A stretch of 64,000 bases of DNA, taken from assembly GCF_027533645.1 (NCBI RefSeq), contig NZ_JAQAGY010000004.1:372001-436000 (forward strand), in the 5' to 3' direction. Below the pieces are notes generated by a model. The model saw only the letters and a list, made by a program, of their open reading frames with translations, was not told the origin of the DNA and did no database searches. This document shows, piece after piece, positions 58,212 to 64,000 of the stretch (within the stretch, counting starts at the first letter, position 1; each line of letters starts with the position of its first letter). Origin of the DNA: Paenibacillus caseinilyticus. Lineage in GTDB: Bacteria > Bacillota > Bacilli > Paenibacillales > NBRC-103111. The position numbers and the translations under genes are program-made.

Positions 58212-58721
58212 ATGAAAACTATTCTATGGGCAACCTTGACCGCTAATGGCAACTACGCGCAGTCCAGTCCTGAGCATCCGCCCAAACCGGAAGCGCTGAC
58301 TGATTTTGTTCTTCAAGCCAAAGCGGCGGGCAATTTCATCGTCGGCCGCCGGACATTCGAAGGCATGCAGGCCAGCGGCGGCGGGGAGCTTGGGAATTTG
58401 GACATCGTCGTCGTGTCGAGAGGCGCCAAAGAGATTCCGGGCGTCACCGTGGCTTGCTCCCCGCAGGAAGCCCTGGCCTATCTGCAGCACAAAGGCCATC
58501 TAACAGCGCTGATCTCGGGCGGAGCGGATCTGCATAACGTTTTTCTCGGCCACAGGCTTGTCGACGAAATAATCTTCAATATAGCCCCGGTGCTCGAGGG
58601 TAAGGGGCTCAACCTCCTGCTGGATAAAGGCCATTACCAGTATAAGGATATGGAGTTGCTCGATTTCAAGTCCCTTGGCGGCGGCGTCATTCAGCTGCAC
58701 TACGCCGTAGGTCAAGAATAA
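58212..58721 (+). CDS. Dihydrofolate reductase-like / RibD C-terminal domain protein
   Basis: This 169-aa single-domain protein has the DHFR/RibD-C fold. It starts MKTILWATLTANGNYAQ (NADPH/substrate strand), with NFIVGRRTFEGMQ, IVVVSRG, and TALISGGADLHNVFLGHRLVDEIIFNIAPVLEGKG, which matches the RibD-C signature. Members are NADPH-dependent reductases whose true substrates are often unknown and need not be folate. The ATG has AAGGAGG nine bases upstream. Its last 35 bp overlap the 3' end of the convergent MerR gene. A role in the neighbouring polyketide pathway cannot be excluded, but its opposite orientation and separate ribosome site argue against it. Confidence 0.85.
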   Translation: MKTILWATLTANGNYAQSSPEHPPKPEALTDFVLQAKAAGNFIVGRRTFEGMQASGGGELGNLDIVVVSRGAKEIPGVTVACSPQEALAYLQHKGHLTALISGGADLHNVFLGHRLVDEIIFNIAPVLEGKGLNLLLDKGHYQYKDMELLDFKSLGGGVIQLHYAVGQE

Positions 58722-59184
58722 GACCGGTTCCCATCATACTCTGGCCAGCTTCTATCATACTCCTGCCAACCTCCATCGTACCCCGGCCAGCTTCCTTGGA
58801 CAGCTCGTCGTACATGGCCAGCTTCTCCTTCGTGAGCTCAATAATCCCTTCGAGCTCCTGGCGTCTTTCTTCCAGCAAGGCCAGATGCTTCACAAGGATG
58901 CGGGTTCGCTTGTTCAACGAGGGGGTTAACTTCTCGGGGTCTTCCCCCTGCTGTATTTTCTCCAATACACACCCGTCGCAGAAAAACTCCGTAATCTCCT
59001 CAAGCGACATACCCAGCCTCTTCAGGCCGCTTAGACACCGAATAAGCGTAACTTCGCTTTCGGTGTACGTGCGCGCACCGCCGTCCCTGCGCCCCGGGGC
59101 TTTCAGCACGCCGATCTTCTCATAATAACGCAGCGTATAAGGGGTGAGTCCCGTCCGCTCCGCCACTTGACTTATGGTAAGCAT
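58687..59184 (-). CDS. MerR family transcriptional regulator
   Basis: This 165-aa regulator has an N-terminal winged helix (ISQVAERTGLTPYTLRYYEKIG, residues 3-24) and a dimerisation coiled coil (LALLEERRQELEGIIELTKEKLAMYDELS). The effector part is short. The Cys pair in FFCDGC is suggestive of a thiol sensor but unproven. The C-terminus is built of 21-bp tandem repeats that give GTMEVGR/SMIEAGQ/SMMGTG heptads. Its own promoter (59220-59250) has the 19-bp spacer and dyad of MerR targets, and an inverted copy drives the divergent EamA transporter. Autoregulation and drug/metabolite-responsive activation of the transporter are therefore likely (inference). Confidence 0.9.
   Translation of the reverse strand: MLTISQVAERTGLTPYTLRYYEKIGVLKAPGRRDGGARTYTESEVTLIRCLSGLKRLGMSLEEITEFFCDGCVLEKIQQGEDPEKLTPSLNKRTRILVKHLALLEERRQELEGIIELTKEKLAMYDELSKEAGRGTMEVGRSMIEAGQSMMGTGLILDLRRSAAE
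58726..58788. repeat. 21-bp tandem repeats at the 3' end of the MerR gene
   Basis: Three imperfect 21-bp units (58726-58746, 58747-58767, 58768-58788; common core CATCATACTC/CATCGTACCC plus GGCC/TGCC) and a partial fourth encode heptad-like repeats of the MerR C-terminus. The first copy lies partly over the 3' end region shared with the convergent gene. Confidence 0.75.
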
Positions 59185-59219
59185 CCCATCTCTCCTGTCT
59201 CCGTGCCGGTTTTGAAACC

Positions 59220-59250
59220 ATCATACTACTTAGAGTTAGCTCGAAGTCAA
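59220..59250 (-). promoter_or_regulatory. MerR-type promoter/operator of the merR gene
   Basis: On the minus strand TTGACT (59245-59250), a 19-bp spacer and TATGAT (59220-59225) are found. The spacer contains the CGAG-N-CTC type dyad. The long spacer is the hallmark of MerR-activated promoters. Confidence 0.7.
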
Positions 59251-59289
59251 CCCTGTTCCCCTCTTTTTTCCAGAACCTCCGCTCTCCAC

Positions 59290-59320
59290 TTGACTTCGAG
59301 CCGGCTCTAACTTGTAAGCT
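59290..59320 (+). promoter_or_regulatory. MerR-type promoter/operator of the EamA transporter gene
   Basis: TTGACT (59290-59295), a 19-bp spacer and TAAGCT (59315-59320) are found. The first 21 bp are an inverted near-copy of the operator at 59230-59250 (18 of 21 identical), so one regulator should bind both. Confidence 0.7.
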
Positions 59321-59353
59321 GGGTTTACTCTACCTAAACCAGGAGGTTGGCTC

Positions 59354-60283
59354 ATGCGAATGAATATTTATGTCATGCTGTTGTCTGTCTCGATATTTAT
59401 CGGCGCGTCGTTCAATCTGGCATCGTACGCTGTTCATTTCTTCTCGGCTCCCGCAGCTGCGGCTTGGAGGTTCGGTCTGGCTGCTTGCTTGATTCTTCTC
59501 TTGTTATTCGTCAAAGAACGGTTGAACATGCCGGCCTGGAGGTCGAACTGGCCTATGTTTGTACTGCTTGGGATTCTTGGCGTATTCGGCTTCAACATGC
59601 TGTTCTTTGAAGGGATGAAAACCACCTCCCCGCTCAATGGTGCGCTGATTATGGCCACGAACCCGCTCGTGTCTGCCCTGTTGGCATGCTTCCTCATCAA
59701 GGATACACTAAGCGCGCGTCAGGTCATCGGGATCTTCTTCTCCCTGCTTGGTGTACTGCTCGTGATAACCCAGGGATCTTGGCAGGTGATCAGCACGCTG
59801 AGCTTCTCGGGCGGGGATCTGTGCATACTGGGCGGCAATCTCTGCTGGGCGCTCTATGGTGTGCTGAACCGGCGATATATCCGCGGTTCCTCCTCCTTGG
59901 CTACGACAGCCTACACGATGACCGTCGGCGCCCTCTGCCTGATCGCAGTTTCTTGGAGCGCCCCGAGTCCGGTCCCCGTCTTCGACATTCCCGCCGCCGC
60001 TTGGGGGGCTATCGCCTTCATGGCCGTATTCACCAGCGTGCTGGGGTACCTCTGGTGGAACGACGGCATCGCCCGGATCGGGGTGAGTCGGACGTCGATC
60101 TTCTTCAATCTCGTGCCGCTGGTGACGATGCTCCTCTCGTATGCAGCAGGTACCCACATAACCGGTGTGCAGCTGGTCGGCACCGCGATGGTCATCATGG
60201 GCGTGGTGGTCGCCTCGGCCTGGTCCCGGACCGCAGTACGCACCGGGACGCCTCCTCTCACCGCCAAAGGCAGCCCTAGATGA
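59354..60283 (+). CDS. EamA/DMT-superfamily transporter
   Basis: This 309-aa integral membrane protein has ten predicted transmembrane helices in two EamA repeats (about residues 3-135 and 150-285). Typical EamA features are PAAAAWRFGLAA in the first half, TSPLNGALIMATNPLVSALLA in helix 3-4, GDLCILGGNLCWALYGVLNRR and FTSVLGYLWWNDGIARIGVSRTS in the second half. It is a probable exporter of a small metabolite or drug at the cytoplasmic membrane. The start has AGGAGG 8 bases upstream. Its promoter carries the MerR-type operator shared with the divergent regulator, indicating inducible expression. The substrate is unknown. It is close to the PKS operon but not linked to it by orientation or regulation. 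Confidence 0.9.
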   Translation: MRMNIYVMLLSVSIFIGASFNLASYAVHFFSAPAAAAWRFGLAACLILLLLFVKERLNMPAWRSNWPMFVLLGILGVFGFNMLFFEGMKTTSPLNGALIMATNPLVSALLACFLIKDTLSARQVIGIFFSLLGVLLVITQGSWQVISTLSFSGGDLCILGGNLCWALYGVLNRRYIRGSSSLATTAYTMTVGALCLIAVSWSAPSPVPVFDIPAAAWGAIAFMAVFTSVLGYLWWNDGIARIGVSRTSIFFNLVPLVTMLLSYAAGTHITGVQLVGTAMVIMGVVVASAWSRTAVRTGTPPLTAKGSPR

Positions 60284-60483
60284 ACTGGCGGCGGGCCAGC
60301 TTCCCCTTACGGAGTCGCTCGCCTCGGAGCTGTCCCCATGGGATACAGGCGACCGTGGTTGAACCAGGCTTCTTCCGGACGGAATTCCTGGATCCGACCT
60401 CCCTAAGCCGCAGCGGCGCCATTATCGATGATGATGCGGGCAGCCTTGGACCTAACCGTCCATGGAGCCCGCGTTTTTTGTAG
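60273..60483 (+). pseudogene. Fragment of a short-chain dehydrogenase with a frameshift
   Basis: In one frame ALDELA...LTESLASELSP (from 60273) and in the next frame HGIQATVVEPGFFRTEFLDP (from 60337) form the C-terminal half of classical SDRs, after the catalytic Tyr region. The two parts are joined only by a frame change in the C-run near 60335. No Rossmann N-terminus or catalytic Ser-Tyr-Lys is present. Its start overlaps the EamA 3' end. It is a decayed relic. Confidence 0.6.
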
Positions 60484-60564
60484 GTCTATTCCCCCGAAAA
60501 TTTCCTCTTCCATTATTTTATGGTAAAATTACCCACAATACGTTACTGGAAGGGAAGTGCTTTT

Positions 60565-61680
60565 TTGTCTGAGAACCGTACCCGGTCCCTGCTCCTTGCC
60601 CTCGGGGTGTTTGCGGCTGCAAAATTCAAATGGATCCTCGCGCTGCTTAAATGGAGCAAGTTCGGCGGTACGCTGCTGTCCATGGCCATCAGCATGGGAG
60701 GCTATGCGGTGGTTTACGGATGGAGATTCGGGGCTGTGCTGATATACCTGATTTTCATTCATGAGATGGGTCATGTGATCGCTGCGAAGAAGAAAGGAAT
60801 ACGCACGTCCCCTGCGATCTTCATTCCCTTCGTCGGCGCTTTCATCGGTATGAAGGAACAGCCGCGCGATGCGCAGACCGAAGCTTATCTTGCTTATGGA
60901 GGCCCGCTGGCCGGTCTGCTCTCCTTCCTGCCCGCCGTACCGCTGTACCTGCTGACCGGTGAGCCTCTCTGGGGTCTGACCATCTTTATGGGAGCCGCCT
61001 TGAATCTGTTCAATCTGCTTCCCGTGTCGCCGCTCGACGGCGGCCGGATCGTATCTGTGCTCTCTACGCGGATATGGTTCCTCGGACTGCTTCTCTTGGG
61101 AGCGTTAGTGATCCTTGCCCCTAGCCCCATGCCGATCCTGCTGCTGCTGATCGGGTTTCTTACCTGGTGGGCACGCCTTCGGGAAGGGTACCGGCGGTCG
61201 GTGCTTTTGTACGAGAAGAGCAAGCTGGAAGACTACCAGACCGTTCTCCGCCAGGTCACCGACTCTCTTGATTCCCCATTCAGCAGTCCGAGCACGCAAT
61301 GGAATACGGCAGCGGCACTGGAGCCGACGTCTTCCCCTCCGGAACGCAAGTGGTTCATCCCCTTCGTGCACGATAAAGAAAAGCTGCAGCGCGACCGGCA
61401 GCGGCTGGATCTCCAATATGCAGAGAAGGCACGGGTTTGGGCAGAAGAAATGAAAACCGCTGAGGACGCTCTGGAGCGGTCCATAGAAGAAGCGGAGCAG
61501 CAGATGAATCAGCTGGAGAAGAAACTGCTGCAGCTGCATAGTTATTACGATTCCCCGGCCTCGGTGAAGTGGAAGGTGCTCTGCGCCTATCTTGGACTTA
61601 CGCTGGTCTTGATTCTCTTTTCGATCTATGGCTTTTCTCTTATGGAGCTCCATAACATTCAGCTAAGTAAGAGGGCGTAA
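60565..61680 (+). CDS. Site-2-type zinc metalloprotease (M50 family) with C-terminal coiled coil
   Basis: This 371-aa polytopic membrane protein has a zinc-site HEMGH at about residues 66-70 in a transmembrane helix and the second ligand motif SPLDGGR about 110 residues later, as in intramembrane M50 proteases. Residues about 280-340 form a long charged coiled coil (KLQRDRQRLDLQYAEKARVW and following), and a final hydrophobic helix anchors the C-terminus. I prefer the TTG at 60565 because GGAAGGGAAG lies 9 bases upstream. ATG 60520, fifteen codons earlier, lacks a ribosome site. Such proteases may cut membrane-bound anti-sigma factors or signal peptides. The substrate here is unknown. Confidence 0.85.
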   Translation: MSENRTRSLLLALGVFAAAKFKWILALLKWSKFGGTLLSMAISMGGYAVVYGWRFGAVLIYLIFIHEMGHVIAAKKKGIRTSPAIFIPFVGAFIGMKEQPRDAQTEAYLAYGGPLAGLLSFLPAVPLYLLTGEPLWGLTIFMGAALNLFNLLPVSPLDGGRIVSVLSTRIWFLGLLLLGALVILAPSPMPILLLLIGFLTWWARLREGYRRSVLLYEKSKLEDYQTVLRQVTDSLDSPFSSPSTQWNTAAALEPTSSPPERKWFIPFVHDKEKLQRDRQRLDLQYAEKARVWAEEMKTAEDALERSIEEAEQQMNQLEKKLLQLHSYYDSPASVKWKVLCAYLGLTLVLILFSIYGFSLMELHNIQLSKRA

Positions 61681-61808
61681 CCAAGGGAGCCATTGGACAT
61701 GTAGGAGCAGATACGCCACGGTAGCCTGCTTCCTCACAGACTTCTCTTGATTGATCTCGGCCATTCGTTGGGTATTCATCCAATTCCTAGGCCGAAGGAA
61801 GGCAGCCG

Positions 61809-62798
61809 TTACGGCAGCCGCCCATCAAGTATGGCTTGGATTTCATCCATTTGGTCTGGTTGCAGCGGCCCAAACTCCAAGGCCCCGGCCGCTTCCTCCA
61901 CCTGCCGGACGGTTTTGAGCCCCGGAATCGGAATCGCCCGGCCGCTCCGTCCCCAGATCCAGCCAAGCGCACCCTGCACCAAGCTTCGTCCGCCGGAGGC
62001 CAGGATGTCTCTGACCGATTCCAGCGCGTCCAAATGGCGGGGATTCGGCTTGCCGTCCTTGAAATAGGGGACCCACTCATGCTTGCTGCCGCGTACATCG
62101 TCAGGCGGCAGATGGGATGCCGCGTCGAATTTGCCGCTTAACAATCCCATAGCGAGGGGAGAATTGACGATGCTGCTGAGCTGTCTGCGCTCGCACAGCG
62201 CCAGTAATTCCTGATTTCCCGCCAGGATATTAAAGGAATGCTGAATGGCATCACAGGACGAACGCTCGGCGAAGGCGGCGACACGGCCCGAATCCCAGGT
62301 GCTCCACCCGTAGGCGCGAATCCATCCTTGCCCCTTCAGCCGGTCCAACGATTCGATGACCGAATCGAGCTCGGATAGTGAAATATCGCCGACATGAATC
62401 TGATACAAATCGATATAATCGGTCCCAAGACGCCGCAGCGACGCTTCGCAGGCGTTCCTTATATATTCGGGAGACATATCATAGCGGGTGTACACGTGGC
62501 GGGTGGATGCGTCATAGGTGTATCCGAATTTGGTCGCGATGACCGCTTCATGGCGGCGGCCGTTCAGTGCCCTTCCCAGTATTTCTTCGCTGTGTCCGGT
62601 CCCGTATACATCCGCCGTATCGAACAATCGGATGCCAAGCTCCAATGCCCGCTGGATCGCCCGGACGGATTCGCTGTCGTCGACCTCACCCCATCCGTCC
62701 GGCAATCCGTCCAGCCAGAACGGCCCCCCTACGGCCCAGCAGCCGAATCCTAAGGCACTGACCTCGATTCCCGATGTACCCAGCATCTTTTTCTCCAT
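61809..62798 (-). CDS. Aldo/keto reductase
   Basis: This is a 329-aa (alpha/beta)8-barrel NADPH-dependent oxidoreductase. The catalytic tetrad is visible: Asp and Tyr in FDTADVYGTGHSEE, Lys in ATKFGY and His in YQIHVGD. The coenzyme-binding end has IPIPGLKTVRQVEEAAGAL. It is closest in style to the Gfo-type/YajO-IolS AKR subgroup. GGAGG lies just upstream of the ATG (62796-62798). It is divergent from a MocR-type regulator, with 131 bp between that hold a TATAAT -10 (62858-62863) and direct repeats. That regulator probably controls it, and a pyridoxal-type substrate is conceivable but unproven. Confidence 0.88.
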   Translation of the reverse strand: MEKKMLGTSGIEVSALGFGCWAVGGPFWLDGLPDGWGEVDDSESVRAIQRALELGIRLFDTADVYGTGHSEEILGRALNGRRHEAVIATKFGYTYDASTRHVYTRYDMSPEYIRNACEASLRRLGTDYIDLYQIHVGDISLSELDSVIESLDRLKGQGWIRAYGWSTWDSGRVAAFAERSSCDAIQHSFNILAGNQELLALCERRQLSSIVNSPLAMGLLSGKFDAASHLPPDDVRGSKHEWVPYFKDGKPNPRHLDALESVRDILASGGRSLVQGALGWIWGRSGRAIPIPGLKTVRQVEEAAGALEFGPLQPDQMDEIQAILDGRLP

Positions 62799-62813
62799 AC
62801 TCCATCAGCCTCC

Positions 62814-62846
62814 ATTCACAAATGATTCACAAATGATTCACAAATG
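62814..62846. repeat. Three perfect 11-bp tandem repeats (ATTCACAAATG)
   Basis: Identical copies lie at 62814-62824, 62825-62835 and 62836-62846, just downstream (minus strand) of the aldo/keto reductase promoter and before its start codon. They form most of its 5' leader. Confidence 0.85.
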
Positions 62847-62857
62847 TTTTCTAAGCC

Positions 62858-62920
62858 ATTATAATCATAGAAACCGGTTCCTATCAGAGCCAATTCCGGT
62901 TCAATTTGGGGAGCCAATTC
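62858..62920. promoter_or_regulatory. Divergent control region with MocR-type direct repeats
   Basis: On the minus strand TATAAT (62858-62863) serves the aldo/keto reductase. Two identical 10-bp direct repeats GAGCCAATTC (62887-62896 and 62911-62920) are 24 bp apart, just upstream of the regulator start. This is the repeat arrangement expected for MocR/PdxR proteins. Confidence 0.5.
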
Positions 62921-62929
62921 GGAGGGAGC

Positions 62930-64000
62930 ATGCTCGGTATTTATCTCGATTCGAATTCGGAGTTATCGGTCACTTCTCAGTTATGCAGCCAACTCCGCGG
63001 CAAGCTCCAAGCTGGAGAGCTGACGGAAGGATACCGTCTTCCGCCCAGCCGCAGACTTGCGCAGGAATACGGTATCGCAAGAAATATCGTGCTCGACGTA
63101 TACGAACAGCTAATCGCAGAGGGATATTTGGTGGGCCAAACCGGCTCCGGCACTTATGTGGCGGGCGGCTTGGTTACGATGCATGCCGGCACTTCCGTCG
63201 GAACAGAGAGCTTCGACATGCCCGAACCGTTCCCCTCAACGGAAAGACCCATCGACTTCATGATCGGCACACCCGACTTGCAGCATTTTCCTAACCTGCT
63301 GTGGGCCAAATATTTGAAGGCGGCGGCTGAATATGCGCCCGCCGGTCTGTTCGACTACGGAGACATCCGGGGGGAGGAAGATCTGCGGTGCGAGATCACG
63401 TCCTATCTCTACAGAACCAGAGGGATGCGCTGCCATCCCGGCCAGATTATCATCGTATCGGGTTCATCGGAAGGGCTCTCGCTGATCGCCCAAGCCTTGT
63501 CCCCTAGTTACCGGTCCGTGTACATGGAGGATCCCACCATCGATATTGCCCAGCATATATTCAAGCATATGCAGTATGGAATCACGCCTGTGCCGGTGGA
63601 CGGATCCGGGATGAGGCTGCATGAGATCGAACGGTTCCAATCCGGAAGTCTGATCCTGCTCACGCCTTCCCACCAGTTCCCCACCGGCAGTATCCTGTCC
63701 ATCCAACGCCGGCAGCTTGCCGTCAAGCTCGCCGAACATGCCGATTCCTACATCATCGAGGATGATTATGACGGCGATTTTCGCCTCAAAGGCGTCCCCA
63801 TCCCTCCGCTTTATACCCTCAGCCCCACCCGGGTGATCTATATGGGGACGTTCAGCAAGACGCTGGCACCCGGACTGCGTATCGGTTTTTTGGTAATTCC
63901 AAGCCATTTGGTGCGCGTGTTTGCCGATCTCAAGGAGGAATTGAACCTCCGTTCCCCGTCCCTTGCGCAGGCTGCCTTAGCCCGGTTTATGCGGGATGGC
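62930..64000 (+). CDS. MocR/GntR-type regulator with aminotransferase-like domain (3' truncated by window)
   Basis: This frame is open to the window end (357 codons visible; the family is about 450-480 aa). Residues 1-75 form a GntR winged helix: LQAGELTEGYRLPPSRRLAQ, then NIVLDVYEQLIAEGYLVGQTGSGTYV. After a linker, a fold-type I aminotransferase-like domain begins at about residue 100 (IDFMIGTPDLQHFPNLLW), with GSSEGLSLIAQAL, LTPSHQFPTGS, EDDYDGDF and the PLP-lysine motif GTFSKTLAPGLRIGF. MocR proteins are PLP-dependent regulators (for example PdxR/GabR). The ATG 62930 has GGAGGGAG immediately upstream. It is divergent from the aldo/keto reductase, its likely target. Confidence 0.9.
   Translation, partial: MLGIYLDSNSELSVTSQLCSQLRGKLQAGELTEGYRLPPSRRLAQEYGIARNIVLDVYEQLIAEGYLVGQTGSGTYVAGGLVTMHAGTSVGTESFDMPEPFPSTERPIDFMIGTPDLQHFPNLLWAKYLKAAAEYAPAGLFDYGDIRGEEDLRCEITSYLYRTRGMRCHPGQIIIVSGSSEGLSLIAQALSPSYRSVYMEDPTIDIAQHIFKHMQYGITPVPVDGSGMRLHEIERFQSGSLILLTPSHQFPTGSILSIQRRQLAVKLAEHADSYIIEDDYDGDFRLKGVPIPPLYTLSPTRVIYMGTFSKTLAPGLRIGFLVIPSHLVRVFADLKEELNLRSPSLAQAALARFMRDG

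Noticed and set aside
62814-62846. Short tandem repeats as a CRISPR array
   Set aside because: Units are 11 bp, directly abutting with no spacers, and no cas genes are present. The same applies to the arrays at 4320, 34791 and 58726.

Overview
The window looks like a chromosomal segment of a GC-rich, Gram-positive, spore-former-type bacterium, most likely Paenibacillaceae (inference). The support is strong AGGAGG-type ribosome sites with ATG/GTG/TTG starts, sigma-A-like promoters, a CcpA-type cre box, secreted GH18/GH43 carbohydrases with Fn3 and ricin-type modules, and trans-acyltransferase PKS proteins resembling Bacillus/Paenibacillus systems. The species cannot be fixed from sequence reading alone.

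Left flank (1-16.1 kb). This is a mosaic of small metabolic and regulatory units: the 3' part of an epoxide-hydrolase-like gene; a metallophosphoesterase interrupted by one in-frame amber codon; a GH95 fucosidase remnant; a TetR-alpha/beta hydrolase pair; a TetR-old yellow enzyme pair with a promoter-overlapping palindrome; a small secreted protein of unknown role; a secreted GH43 arabinanase with a ricin-like C-terminus and a cre site; an HTH protein; an MDR-family quinone oxidoreductase; a PadR / HAAS-like pentapeptide protein / serine hydrolase operon; and a GH18 chitinase.

Centre (16.1-57.7 kb). One minus-strand operon of about 41.6 kb encodes a trans-AT polyketide synthase. The order of transcription is a free-standing AT-ER protein (57724-55307), PKS1 (3274 aa), PKS2 (3473 aa) and PKS3 (6272 aa, ending in a thioesterase). 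I read ten KS domains: M1 KS-DH-KR-ACP; M2 KS-KR-ACP; M3 KS0|DH-ACP (split between PKS1 and PKS2); M4 KS-[degenerate ACP]-DH-KR-cMT-ACP; M5 KS-DH*|KR-ACP (split between PKS2 and PKS3); M6 KS-ACP; M7 KS-KR-ACP; M8 KS-ACP; M9 KS-DH-KR-ACP; M10 KS-ACP-TE. No loading module, NRPS module, HMGS cassette, phosphopantetheinyl transferase, regulator or exporter accompanies it. The single AT must load malonyl units on all elongating modules, and its fused ER would act in trans. A strong intrinsic terminator lies in the 5' leader just before the first gene, which suggests attenuation/antitermination control. A perfect 20-bp-stem bidirectional terminator separates the operon from the chitinase.

Right flank (57.7-64 kb). 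This holds a RibD-like reductase, a MerR regulator facing an EamA transporter with two MerR-type 19-bp-spacer promoters, a decayed SDR fragment, an M50 site-2-type protease, and an aldo/keto reductase divergent from a MocR-type regulator that runs off the window end.
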